Below, one piece after another: positions 17,509-25,438 of a DNA stretch of 64,000 bases. The DNA is from JACQFZ01 sp041485885 (GTDB taxonomy: Bacteria > Pseudomonadota > Gammaproteobacteria > Acidiferrobacterales > Sulfurifustaceae). A program made the translations under genes and the position numbers. The DNA lies in assembly GCA_041485885.1 (NCBI GenBank), contig JBGPKL010000003.1, forward strand, positions 1-64,000. The letters are read 5' to 3'. How positions within the stretch are numbered: position 1 is the first letter of the stretch; each line of letters begins with the position of its first letter. The notes under the pieces were generated by a model, which ran no database searches, had not been told where the DNA came from, and saw only the letters and a program-made list of their open reading frames with translations.

Positions 17509-17849
17509 AAGACGGAAGGTTGACCACTCGATTACTTTTCTGATCGCCTGATTCGTCCTCGGAGCGCTCGGCAGCGTACGTCACTGCGATCGGTATCGCG
17601 CAATTCCTGCAGCACGATAACTGTGTACAAGTGGAAAACTCCAACGGCTGCTCGGATTTCGCTCCACATACTTGTCGGGCGAGAAAACAAGAAACGTTTT
17701 TTTCTTGCTGTCCATGTATAGGCGGCGTATAGCTACCGCTCCGGCTTTCTTTGCGTAGTCACTGCCAAGTGACGCTGGAAACTTAGAAGAAGGACTCACG
17801 TTTACAAGGTCTCTAACGAAGTACACCACAACACGAGAGGAGTGACACA
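17509..17849. other. Intergenic region with no gene seen
   Basis: Apart from the possible DUF2231 debris near 17540-17600, no coding pattern is visible. A weak dyad at about 17689-17708 (CAAGAAA ... TTTCTTG) lies in a T-rich stretch. The 3' end carries the ribosome site GAGAGGAG for the next gene at about 17834-17841. It probably holds the promoter of the galactose-oxidase-like gene, but no convincing -35/-10 pair was chosen. Confidence 0.4.
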
Positions 17850-20390
17850 ATGAAACGTATGAACAAACATGCGTGGCTCGGCATTCCAGCTTTCACAGCT
17901 CTTGCAGTTAGCTTGTCGTTGAACCTCAATCTCATTCCTGTATCTGCCCACGATGAACCGGATGATCCACCGGCGCCGGGTTCTACTTGGGAAGTAGAAA
18001 CCTGTTTGGATGATTCGAAGTGCGGGGAGGTCGGACCGTTTATTCCGATGACGTACAACGCCGTCGGCGCCTCGATGGTTTGGACCAAGAAGAATTGGGA
18101 AAAGCCACTGATCCAATATAAAGGTCGACATTCAGAGCAGTCGGCGACCGATGTCTATGACATGCAATGTGTGGAAGCGGCGATCCGCAGTTCGGGATAT
18201 TCCGCTTGGCCAATACCGCGCGCTGAGTGGGCGGCCCAGTTCCCGACTAACGCAATAATTCCAACCAACGTCCTTCTGGATGCAGATACCACCACGCGTT
18301 TCGACACGACGGGTAACTCGCATCTGCGGAAAGGCTTCAGCCCCTGCATCAGGTCTTCCTTTAAATATCTCGTGTATGGCGGATATACGATGCATCAAGG
18401 CCAATCGCTGTTCGTGGCGAGCCGCCTCAAGGCGCATTGGAACAAAGAGGGCTCGCAACTCTGGGACATCAGCCACCCGGATGCTTTCAAGACGCGTGCT
18501 GGCGGCGGCGTGTTCGACAATGTGCTGATCGACGAAGAAGACGCATTGTTGAACCTGCACACGTTCAAGGATTCCGGTGCCTCGCGAGGTTTGCACTACA
18601 GCATCTACTCGTTGGGCTACGCGACCCTAGCCGATGGCCGAGTCGTTAATGTCGGCGGCCACAACATGCAGAGCAACAGCGGGTTTAGAAAGCTGAATAT
18701 CTTCGACCCGGAAACCAATACGTGGGCGAAGCGGCCGGTGCCGTGCAACATCGCAAATTGGCGGGCCGATCCGGGCGGTGTCGCGCTCGGCTACAAAGCG
18801 TTTGCGGATGCCGTTGCTGCTGCCGGTGGCCAACCTGGCTCGTTCGGCGGCTTTGCCGGCTACACTCCGAAAGGCGATCAGTTGGTCAATGGTCCGAACG
18901 GTGCGCCGACGTGGCCGAATTGCGATCAACGCAACCGCGAACACGTGGACCCGCCTCATCCGTCGGACATGCGTTATCAGCGTTGGTACCCGTCTGCGAT
19001 CACTCTGCCGAATGGAAAAGTGCTGGTCTATGGCGGAGACGACCTGGACGAATCGGTGGCGCCGAATCCTAACGATCCCAACGTCGGTACTCGTGACAAT
19101 GCCTTTAGGGCGACGAAGATCAACATCCCAGTCGCAGATCTGTACGATCCAAAGACGGATAGTACCGTTGCTCTGGAAAACGCTAGAAAGCTCTACCCGC
19201 TATATCCGGCGGCCACGGTGGTACAAACCGGACCGGGCGACAATGACTGGAAGCTGTGCACACTTTCCGGCGAACCCGCCCCGGCCGCGGAAGCTTCCGT
19301 GCCGAGAAGCAATGCGACGGATGATGCGGCGGAGTGGCGTAACTTCTGCTCAACACCCGGATGCGCCGCAGATACGCGGGCTGTTCGGTTCCTCGGGCAG
19401 CGGCCTTCGGCGAGTCTCGACTGTCTCGACGTTCAGGCAGCGGAGCGCGACCCTAACCGCAACATCCCTGCCGAAAACCACTGGACGCATATCGACACAG
19501 CTAAGAACGAATATGGTTACTGCTGTGGAATGGCAGACATCCTCAAGATCGGCCCGGAAGGGAAGACCGTGTCGCACAAGTGGATTGCGGTTAACGGTGC
19601 GATTGGACGTGGCAACCCGGGAGCCGGCACCCGCACGGCCGACATCGAGATGATCGACTTTGCCGATCCAGTTCCAAAGTGGTCGGTGGTGGGTCAAACC
19701 TATCAGCCAGGCAGCAACATTCACGTCGTGCCGCTGCCCGATGGTACGGCGATATTCCGCGGCGGCAGCGGCCCAGGCGGCGGGACGTATGAGTTGCGGA
19801 ACTATACGAAGTATCAGCTGTTCAACCCGGAGGACAAAACCTTGAAGGTTTTGGCCAAGTCGACGCACCTCGGCGGACTTCACAAAACCGTGATGCTGTT
19901 GCCGGATGCGACCGTCATTGCCATGGCCGGCGATCGGACCGCGATGGTGTCCGTGGGCGACCGGGTGTATTCACCGGGCGATCAGGACCTCGGCGTTTCG
20001 GTGGCACAATTGTTCTCGCCGCCGTATCTGTTTGCGAATGCCGCAGGAGATTTGAAACCTCGCCCGGTCATCGAGAAGGGACCGGACCACGTCAAGTACA
20101 AACAATCGATCGTGTTGAAGGTGAATGACGCCGCGAACATTAAGACGGTGTCGATGGTTCGGACCGGATCCGTCACCCATGAACTCGCCAACGATAATCG
20201 GGTGGTGATACTCAACTTCAAGAATCCGGGTAAGAGCGGGATTCTGGTGGTGGATGCACCGCACGTACCTGCGCAGGCGATCCCAGGGGATTACATGCTT
20301 TTCGTCGTCGACAACAACGGCACTCCCAGCATGTCCAAGCACGTGCGACTGCATTTGAGGGGCGATGGGGATCAAGACGATCACGACTAA
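17850..20390 (+). CDS. Secreted galactose oxidase-fold protein (kelch plus DUF1929), atypical active site
   Basis: 846 residues with a signal peptide (cleavage near PVSA-HD). Kelch-like blades (LADGRVVNVGGHN, LPNGKVLVYGGDD, LPDGTAIFRGGSG) are followed by a galactose-oxidase-like C-terminal domain. Copper-radical oxidases need a Tyr-Cys cofactor, an axial Tyr-His and a distal His. Here the Tyr is present (RWYPS, Y380) and His678 and His777 fit, but the crosslink Cys position reads Ser254 (YSLGY) and the axial Tyr reads Leu677 (GGLHKT). A Cys-rich insert lies between about residues 470 and 565 (NFCSTPGC, YGYCCGM). Fold is confident; oxidase activity is doubtful. The C-terminus is Asp-rich. A terminator follows. 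Confidence 0.8.
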   Translation: MKRMNKHAWLGIPAFTALAVSLSLNLNLIPVSAHDEPDDPPAPGSTWEVETCLDDSKCGEVGPFIPMTYNAVGASMVWTKKNWEKPLIQYKGRHSEQSATDVYDMQCVEAAIRSSGYSAWPIPRAEWAAQFPTNAIIPTNVLLDADTTTRFDTTGNSHLRKGFSPCIRSSFKYLVYGGYTMHQGQSLFVASRLKAHWNKEGSQLWDISHPDAFKTRAGGGVFDNVLIDEEDALLNLHTFKDSGASRGLHYSIYSLGYATLADGRVVNVGGHNMQSNSGFRKLNIFDPETNTWAKRPVPCNIANWRADPGGVALGYKAFADAVAAAGGQPGSFGGFAGYTPKGDQLVNGPNGAPTWPNCDQRNREHVDPPHPSDMRYQRWYPSAITLPNGKVLVYGGDDLDESVAPNPNDPNVGTRDNAFRATKINIPVADLYDPKTDSTVALENARKLYPLYPAATVVQTGPGDNDWKLCTLSGEPAPAAEASVPRSNATDDAAEWRNFCSTPGCAADTRAVRFLGQRPSASLDCLDVQAAERDPNRNIPAENHWTHIDTAKNEYGYCCGMADILKIGPEGKTVSHKWIAVNGAIGRGNPGAGTRTADIEMIDFADPVPKWSVVGQTYQPGSNIHVVPLPDGTAIFRGGSGPGGGTYELRNYTKYQLFNPEDKTLKVLAKSTHLGGLHKTVMLLPDATVIAMAGDRTAMVSVGDRVYSPGDQDLGVSVAQLFSPPYLFANAAGDLKPRPVIEKGPDHVKYKQSIVLKVNDAANIKTVSMVRTGSVTHELANDNRVVILNFKNPGKSGILVVDAPHVPAQAIPGDYMLFVVDNNGTPSMSKHVRLHLRGDGDQDDHD

Positions 20391-20451
20391 GATCGTGACG
20401 ACGAGGATCACGATTAAAGACATACGTTTCGCCATCAAATAGGTGTGGCGG

Positions 20452-20486
20452 AAAGGGCGAGGTGAATACCTCGCCCTTTTTTATTT
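20452..20486 (+). terminator. Rho-independent terminator of the galactose-oxidase-like gene
   Basis: A 12-bp perfect stem (AAAGGGCGAGGT / ACCTCGCCCTTT) around the loop GAAT, followed by a T-rich run (TTTTTTATTTT). It lies 62 bases after the stop codon and is the clearest intrinsic terminator in the window. Confidence 0.93.
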
Positions 20487-20497
20487 TCACGAGCGAA

Positions 20498-20531
20498 ATG
20501 GTTCTGGACAAAATGATTTGTCCATTGCCAT
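20498..20531. promoter_or_regulatory. 34-bp dyad, possible operator or RNA hairpin
   Basis: ATGG-ttc-TGGACAAA-atga-TTTGTCCA-ttg-CCAT is symmetrical over its full length, with an 8-bp inner arm and a 4-bp outer arm. No T-run follows on either strand, so it is less like a terminator than a protein-binding dyad. It sits between the terminator of the upstream gene and the receptor remnant. Confidence 0.5.
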
Positions 20532-20564
20532 TCCTCCCGGAGGACGAATAATGTCGACCAAAAA

Positions 20565-20710
20565 TCAGAACCGATAACCCAGTGTCAACCGGAACGAGCG
20601 CGGCTCGGCGGGATGGAAGTGGATATCCTCGACACCCGCGGCGGGTTCGCCTGGCAGACGCGACGCATAGAAGTATTCGATATCGTTTACCTTGGCGTTG
20701 GCGAGATTCG
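20565..20710 (-). pseudogene. TonB-dependent receptor, C-terminal remnant
   Basis: The minus frame ending TGA at 20565-20567 encodes KVNDIEYFYASRLPGEPAAG, then VEDIHFHPAEPRSFRLTLGYRF. That is the last beta-strands of a TonB-dependent receptor, with the terminal aromatic Phe needed for outer-membrane assembly. An in-frame TAA lies just upstream (about 20713) and no more receptor sequence follows. It differs from the intact receptor at 22833-24917, so a second receptor once stood here. Confidence 0.8.
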
Positions 20711-20744
20711 CTTATCGGCGCACGAGGAAATGGGGGAGCAGCGG

Positions 20745-20786
20745 GTGCGACAAACTGTCGCACGTGGGTTTCTGCCCACTGTCGCA
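20745..20786. promoter_or_regulatory. Tandem palindromes with repeated TGTCGCA half-sites upstream of the tonB-like gene
   Basis: GTGCGACA-aac-TGTCGCAC (20745-20763) is a perfect 8-bp-arm palindrome. It is followed directly by GTGGG-tttctg-CCCAC (20764-20779) and a third TGTCGCA (20780-20786). The array ends about 31 bases before the tonB-like ATG. The layout suggests a regulator binding region; the regulator is unknown. Confidence 0.5.
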
Positions 20787-20817
20787 TTCGTTCGGCTTGA
20801 TTTAGATTTGCGCGTCC

Positions 20818-21426
20818 ATGATCGCCGTCACTGCGCCTCTATCGCTTTCCGCCAGCCGCCGCGTGTGGATTGCTTTGCTGCTTTCGATGGCGGTACACGC
20901 TACGGTGTTAAGCGCCTGGCACCTGCGGGTTTTCACTCCGCCGCAGCTCGCGGAAATGCAACCCATCGACGTGACATTGGTCGCCGAAAGTACGCCGCGT
21001 GTATTGAGGCGCGCGCCGCGCCAAGCGCCGGCGGAGAACACCGCCCCGGCACCGTTGCCGCGGCCCGCCGAACCGGCGGAATCCGCGTCGCCAGTGCCAA
21101 CGTCGACCGCGACTGCGGCTGATCCATCCGTTGAAGCACAACCCGACCTCATCCCGCTTAGCAACCCGAAACCGCCCTATCCGCTGATGGCACTCCGAAA
21201 CCGGATCGAGGGGACCGTGTTACTGTCCGTGCACGTGCCTAGCTACAGCACGGTTGGAGAAGTGAAGGTCAAACAGACCAGCGGTTCCGGAATGCTGGAC
21301 GGATCCGCGATCGAAACTGTGCAGCGACGTTGGCGCTTCCACCCGGCGCCAGTTGACCGCACAAAGGACTTACAAATCGTTTTTCGTCTCGAAAAGGTAG
21401 TTGACCGGCACGTCGTCGCTCGCTAA
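20818..21426 (+). CDS. TonB-like energy transducer
   Basis: A 202-residue protein with one N-terminal membrane helix (RVWIALLLSMAVHATVLSAW), a Pro/Ala-rich periplasmic stretch (about 68-112) and a C-terminal TonB domain (NPKPPYPLMALRNRIEGTVL ... LDGSAIETVQRRWRFHPAPV). Such proteins couple the proton-motive force, through ExbB/ExbD, to outer-membrane receptors. No exbBD genes are in the window. It lies between a receptor remnant and, downstream, an intact receptor, which it may energise. The start at ATG 20818 has no strong ribosome site. Confidence 0.88.
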   Translation: MIAVTAPLSLSASRRVWIALLLSMAVHATVLSAWHLRVFTPPQLAEMQPIDVTLVAESTPRVLRRAPRQAPAENTAPAPLPRPAEPAESASPVPTSTATAADPSVEAQPDLIPLSNPKPPYPLMALRNRIEGTVLLSVHVPSYSTVGEVKVKQTSGSGMLDGSAIETVQRRWRFHPAPVDRTKDLQIVFRLEKVVDRHVVAR

Positions 21427-21459
21427 TTTGCGCGCCTTCATGGCAATAAGAGAAATCAC

Positions 21460-22425
21460 GTGCGTAAATTGACGATGCGATCCTCCGTTCTTTCGTTGTC
21501 GCTTGCAGCAGCGGCTATTGCGCCGGCCGTTGACGCGGGCTGCGGCTCGGCCTTCTGCACACTGAACACGATGTGGGAAGCCCAAGGCGTTTCGACCGAC
21601 CCCGGTTTCCGTCTCGATCTGCGCGATGAGTACATCAACCAGAATCAGCTGCGTGCGGGTCGGCAGAAGGCGACTCCGGGTGAATTTCCCCGGCCGCACG
21701 ACGAACAACGCACGTTGAACCGCAACGTCATCACGACGCTCGACTACGCGCCGAACGCCGACTGGGGGATATCCGCGCAACTGCCGTTCGTGCATCGCGA
21801 TCACTTCCATCTCCAGAACGAGGACGACGGCAGCCAAACTCCGGAGACCTGGCACTTCAAAGAGATCGGCGATTTGCGCGTGCTCGCGCGCCGGCGTTTG
21901 ACAAGCGGCGATCAAACTTTCGGCGTGCTGGGCGGAATAAAATTGCCGACCGGCAAGACCGACGTCACCAACGAAGACGGCGAAGCGGCGGAGCGGATGT
22001 TGCAGCCGGGGACCGGCACGACCGACCTCATCGCGGGCTACTACATCAATTCGATGCGGCCGATCGCCGAGATACCGGCAAGATTCTTTTTCCAGACGCA
22101 GGTACAAGCACCGGTCAATGAGTCGAAGGGATTCCGCCCGGGCACTCACTTCAGCGCCGACGTTGGCATCGCGTATCCCGCCTCCGGGGATTGGAGCGGC
22201 CTGTTGCAAGTAAATATGGTGATCAAGGGCCGCGATCACGGACCGGCGGCGGAGCCGGAAGACAGCGGCGGCAGCTTCGTGTGGCTAAGTCCGGGCATAA
22301 GTTACGCGCCCAGCCGGTCGGTACAGCTCTACGGTTTCGTGCAGCTGCCGGTATATCAGCGCGTCAACGGTGTACAGCTCACCGCCGACTGGGCGGCGAG
22401 CGCCGGTATCAGCGTGCGGTTCTGA
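21460..22425 (+). CDS. Outer-membrane beta-barrel protein, phenol MetA-like family
   Basis: A 321-residue exported protein starting at GTG 21460 with AAGAGA upstream. A signal peptide ends near VDA-GC; the CGSAFC pair just after could form a disulfide. Alternating beta-strands (WGISAQLPFVHRDHFHLQNE, GVLGGIKLPTGKTDVTNEDG, TDLIAGYYINSM) and a terminal strand ending SVRF mark an outer-membrane barrel of the MetA-pathway-of-phenol-degradation type. Despite the name, most members have no proven substrate. It follows the tonB-like gene by 33 bases and may be co-transcribed. Confidence 0.8.
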   Translation: MRKLTMRSSVLSLSLAAAAIAPAVDAGCGSAFCTLNTMWEAQGVSTDPGFRLDLRDEYINQNQLRAGRQKATPGEFPRPHDEQRTLNRNVITTLDYAPNADWGISAQLPFVHRDHFHLQNEDDGSQTPETWHFKEIGDLRVLARRRLTSGDQTFGVLGGIKLPTGKTDVTNEDGEAAERMLQPGTGTTDLIAGYYINSMRPIAEIPARFFFQTQVQAPVNESKGFRPGTHFSADVGIAYPASGDWSGLLQVNMVIKGRDHGPAAEPEDSGGSFVWLSPGISYAPSRSVQLYGFVQLPVYQRVNGVQLTADWAASAGISVRF

Positions 22426-22452
22426 TCGCTCGCTCGTGGCGCGATAGCGCCG

Positions 22453-22660
22453 TCAGCCCCAGCTCAGGTCGGGCGCTTCGCCGAATACCTTGCGCAAACC
22501 CGCCGACCAAAACTGACTGATATCGCGAAGAGTACGGATCGCCTTCGGCAAAACTCGCTTGAGCGTGACGCGCAGACTGTCCTTCTGATCACCAAACAGG
22601 TCGATCGGCATGCCAACCGAGAGGTTGGAGCGCATGGTCGAAAGGGTCGTCCCACTATAC
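22453..22660 (-). pseudogene. Anbu/proteasome-type protease, 3' remnant
   Basis: The minus frame ending at 22453 reads TTLSTMRSNLSVGMPIDLFG, then KDSLRVTLKRVL and FWSAGLRKVFGEAPDLSW. It resembles the C-terminus of bacterial proteasome-like proteases of the Anbu type (pattern STxRSNLSVGxPIDLLxYxxDSLRV ... WGEGLRxVFxxLPxPxW). The catalytic N-terminus is missing and no start site is evident upstream; the frame is closed by a stop near 22745. A short free-standing 60-residue ORF from ATG 22635 is less likely. Confidence 0.6.
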
Positions 22661-22832
22661 GGCTTGCGGTTGGCGGAGACCGACTCTTTCGCCTCGTCCT
22701 TACAGTTAAGTCCAACGACCTCCCGATACCGCTCTCGATAAACCGCCTACTGGTGCGGCACCAGCGCCTATACTTCAGGAAACCAAGGATCGGGCTTCGG
22801 CCCGGCCGGAACCAGGCGTTCCAGGGGGTTAC
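22661..22832. other. Intergenic region before the receptor operon
   Basis: No gene seen. It presumably carries the promoter of the receptor-to-cyclic-di-GMP operon. A GC-rich hairpin (CGGGCTTCGGCCCG, about 22783-22796) and an AGGGGG ribosome site close to ATG 22833 are visible. I looked for a cyclic-di-GMP or cobalamin riboswitch and found no consensus match. Confidence 0.4.
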
Positions 22833-24917
22833 ATGCTTCGCGGCTTGTCGAAGGTTACTCGGCGTGACGGATTGTCGCGCTCGCCACTCTCGGTGGCGCA
22901 ACCTAAAAGACCACGGCGGTACATATCAAGCGTTTCGTCTTTCGCCGCGTCCGCGACGGTCGCCGAGTTGCCGATCGCCGTGTGCGGCTGGCGGGGTCGA
23001 TGCCGTTTCCCACGGGCAAGCATCCTATCCGTCTGCGCATTGATCGTTGCCGCGCTCGGTGCGATAGGAGTGCCGATGCCGCTTCGTGCCGAAGCTCCCG
23101 TTCTCGACGTCAAGCGCCTCACACTCGAAGAGCTGATGGACATCGACGTCTATTCCGCCGCGCGCCGGCTCGAGCCGATCCAGGGTGTGCCAAGCGCAGT
23201 CTACGTTCTCACCAACGAGGACATCCGTCGCTCGCGCGTCACGAGCATTCCGGAGGCGCTGCGCCTGGTCCCCGGCGTGGACGTGGCGCGCGTCGATGCG
23301 AACAAGTGGGCCGTCAGTATCCGCGGCTTCAATACCCGCAGCGCCAACAAGTTGTTGGTCCTGGTCGACGGCCGTTCGATCTACGATCCCCTGTTCGCGG
23401 GCGTGTTGTGGGAAGCGCGCGACGTCATGCTGGAGGACGTTGATCGCATCGAGGTGATCCGCGGCCCTGGTGGCACGTTGTGGGGCGCAAATGCCGTCAA
23501 CGGTGTTATCAACATCATTACGAAACACGCACGCGACACGCAGGGAGGATTGGTCAGCGCCGGCGCAGGCACCGAGGAACGCGGTTTCGGCGCCGCGCGT
23601 TACGGCTGGCGATCGGGCGACGATCAGCATGCGCGCGTTTATGCGAAGTCATTCGCGCGCGACACCGGCTTCTCACCTGTAGCCAACGCGGCCGACGACA
23701 CGCGCATGAGCCAGACCGGCTTTCGCTGGGACTGGGACAAGAACGCGCGCGATGCGATGCGCGTCTCCGGCGACGTGTTCAGCACTGCGGCCGGCGAACG
23801 TGACACCGCGACGACTACGCAGGACGTCGATCATAGCGGAGGCAATTTGCTCGCCAACTGGAGGCGGCGGATCTCGGACTCGGAAAGCATGCGCGTTCAG
23901 TTTTACTACGATCATATCGCCCTCGATAACCTGCAAATCGGCGAAAAGCGCGACACCTATGACTTCGATCTCCAACACAACTTCGCGCCGACAACGGACC
24001 ACCAGGTGGTCTGGGGACTCGGCTATCGGAGCACGCGCGATAACATTCGCATCGCTTCCGGGCCCACAACCGTCGATCCCGCGCGCCGAACCGATCCGAC
24101 GGCGAGCGCCTTTATCCAAGATACCGTCGCCCTGACACCTGACAAGCTACAGCTCACGGTTGGTACCAAGGTCGAGAACAACAACTACACCGGCTACGAA
24201 TGGCAGCCGAACGCGCGCTTAGCCTGGACACCGGACATGCAGCGGACGTACTGGGCGGCGGCCTCGCGCGCCGTACGCGTTCCTTCGCGGCTCGAGGCCG
24301 ATATCGTCGCCGGCGGGGTGCGGCTGGGGGATAACGTCAGGGCCGAGTATGTGTATGCCTACGAGCTCGGCGGGCGGCGATTGCTGACGCCGAATGTTTG
24401 GTACGACGTCGCCACGTTTTACAACGTGTATCAACATTTGCTCACGCGCGAGCCGACCGCCCAGTTCTCGAATCAAATGCACGGCCAAACCTACGGCGCC
24501 GAAGTCGCCGTTCGCTGGCAAGCGCAGCCGGGGTGGCGAATCGACGTGGCCTATACCTATCTGCAAATGAATCTGAAGGTGGAAGGATCGAGCATCGGCG
24601 GCCTGCAGGGCAGCGCCGATCGGTCGAACCCGAATCACCAGCTCGCCGTGCGATCCGCTCTCGATATCGCGCGCCACCTCGAGGTCGATGCAACCCTGCG
24701 CTTCGTCGATGAGCTGCGCGCGCTCAACGTGCCGGCTTACACGGCGCTCGATCTCGGTGTCGGTTGGTTCCCCCGACGCGACCTTGAGCTGGCGCTGGTC
24801 GGCCAGAACCTACTCGATAGCCATCACCCGGAGCAGGCGATCGTCAATGCCACCGGCGTGGTAACGGGAACTGAGGTGCAGCGCGGTGTATACACGAAGC
24901 TCACATGGCGATTCTGA
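22833..24917 (+). CDS. TonB-dependent outer-membrane receptor
   Basis: Up to 694 residues. A TonB-box-like segment LTLEELMDIDVYSA precedes a plug domain (PSAVYVLTNEDIRRSRVTSI, LRLVPGVDVARVDANKWAVS, IRGFNTRSANKLLVLVDGRS, EVIRGPGGTLWGANAVNGVI). A 22-strand-type barrel ends in YTKLTWRF. The ligand is unknown. ATG 22833 has a good ribosome site but gives an odd 60-residue leader; GTG 22980 would give a normal signal peptide (RFPRASILSVCALIVAAL ... PLRA-EA). Its last codons overlap the YfiR-family start by 13 bases, so translation is coupled to the signalling genes downstream. Confidence 0.9.
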   Translation: MLRGLSKVTRRDGLSRSPLSVAQPKRPRRYISSVSSFAASATVAELPIAVCGWRGRCRFPRASILSVCALIVAALGAIGVPMPLRAEAPVLDVKRLTLEELMDIDVYSAARRLEPIQGVPSAVYVLTNEDIRRSRVTSIPEALRLVPGVDVARVDANKWAVSIRGFNTRSANKLLVLVDGRSIYDPLFAGVLWEARDVMLEDVDRIEVIRGPGGTLWGANAVNGVINIITKHARDTQGGLVSAGAGTEERGFGAARYGWRSGDDQHARVYAKSFARDTGFSPVANAADDTRMSQTGFRWDWDKNARDAMRVSGDVFSTAAGERDTATTTQDVDHSGGNLLANWRRRISDSESMRVQFYYDHIALDNLQIGEKRDTYDFDLQHNFAPTTDHQVVWGLGYRSTRDNIRIASGPTTVDPARRTDPTASAFIQDTVALTPDKLQLTVGTKVENNNYTGYEWQPNARLAWTPDMQRTYWAAASRAVRVPSRLEADIVAGGVRLGDNVRAEYVYAYELGGRRLLTPNVWYDVATFYNVYQHLLTREPTAQFSNQMHGQTYGAEVAVRWQAQPGWRIDVAYTYLQMNLKVEGSSIGGLQGSADRSNPNHQLAVRSALDIARHLEVDATLRFVDELRALNVPAYTALDLGVGWFPRRDLELALVGQNLLDSHHPEQAIVNATGVVTGTEVQRGVYTKLTWRF

Positions 24918-25438
24918 ATAAAAAATTCGCAGCGAGCGGCTTACTCGCGCTGATCGTGTGGGCGGTGGGCGCGCCCGCGCAAACAGCAGCGCTCGAATAC
25001 CAAGTCAAGGCGTCGTACCTATATAACTTCGCGCGGTTCGTCACGTGGCCCGACGACGTGTTCGCCGGGGATAGCAAGTTCAACCTTTGCGTGGTCGGCG
25101 CCGAGCGCTTCGGTCCGGCGCTCGATGCATTCGCCGGCGAGCGTGTCGAGGGCCGCGCGATTCTTATCCGGCGCTTGGAACGCCCCGCGCAGGCGCGCGC
25201 TACCTATTGCCACATGCTGTTTATTGGCGGCGCATCGGGAGCGGAACCGACGGCCGCAGGGCCCGAGCGCGGCGTGCTGACGATCGGCGAAACCGCCGGC
25301 TTCCTCGATCGCGGTGGCATGATAAATCTCATCGAAGTCCGCGGTCGCATTCGCTTCGAGATCAACCAGCCGGCCGCGATTCGTGCCGGACTCGTCGTCA
25401 GCTCCCGACTGCTGAATCTCGCGGCGAAAGAGCCGTGA
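24905..25438 (+). CDS. YfiR-family (DUF4154) periplasmic protein
   Basis: A 177-residue exported protein (signal peptide cleaved near TAA-LE). Family marks are YQVKASYLYNFARFVTWPDD at the mature N-terminus, then FNLCVVG, CHMLFIGG, GVLTIGETAGFLDRGGMINL and a closing INQPAAIRAGLVVSSRLLNL. In Pseudomonas, YfiR is a periplasmic inhibitor of the CHASE8-HAMP diguanylate cyclase YfiN. Here the next gene encodes a CHASE8-type kinase, so YfiR may gate that kinase instead. The start overlaps the receptor gene and the stop overlaps the kinase start (GTGA). Confidence 0.88.
   Translation: MAILNKKFAASGLLALIVWAVGAPAQTAALEYQVKASYLYNFARFVTWPDDVFAGDSKFNLCVVGAERFGPALDAFAGERVEGRAILIRRLERPAQARATYCHMLFIGGASGAEPTAAGPERGVLTIGETAGFLDRGGMINLIEVRGRIRFEINQPAAIRAGLVVSSRLLNLAAKEP

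Noticed and set aside
22661..22980. Possible riboswitch (cyclic-di-GMP or cobalamin) ahead of the TonB receptor
   Set aside because: The downstream genes invite one, but neither the GEMM core nor the cobalamin box could be matched by eye. A covariance-model scan would be decisive.
25087..25434. Longer upstream extension of the CHASE8 kinase frame
   Set aside because: It is open but antisense in character to nothing useful and overlaps the YfiR gene in another frame; GTG 25435 with GTGA overlap gives a proper membrane N-terminus.
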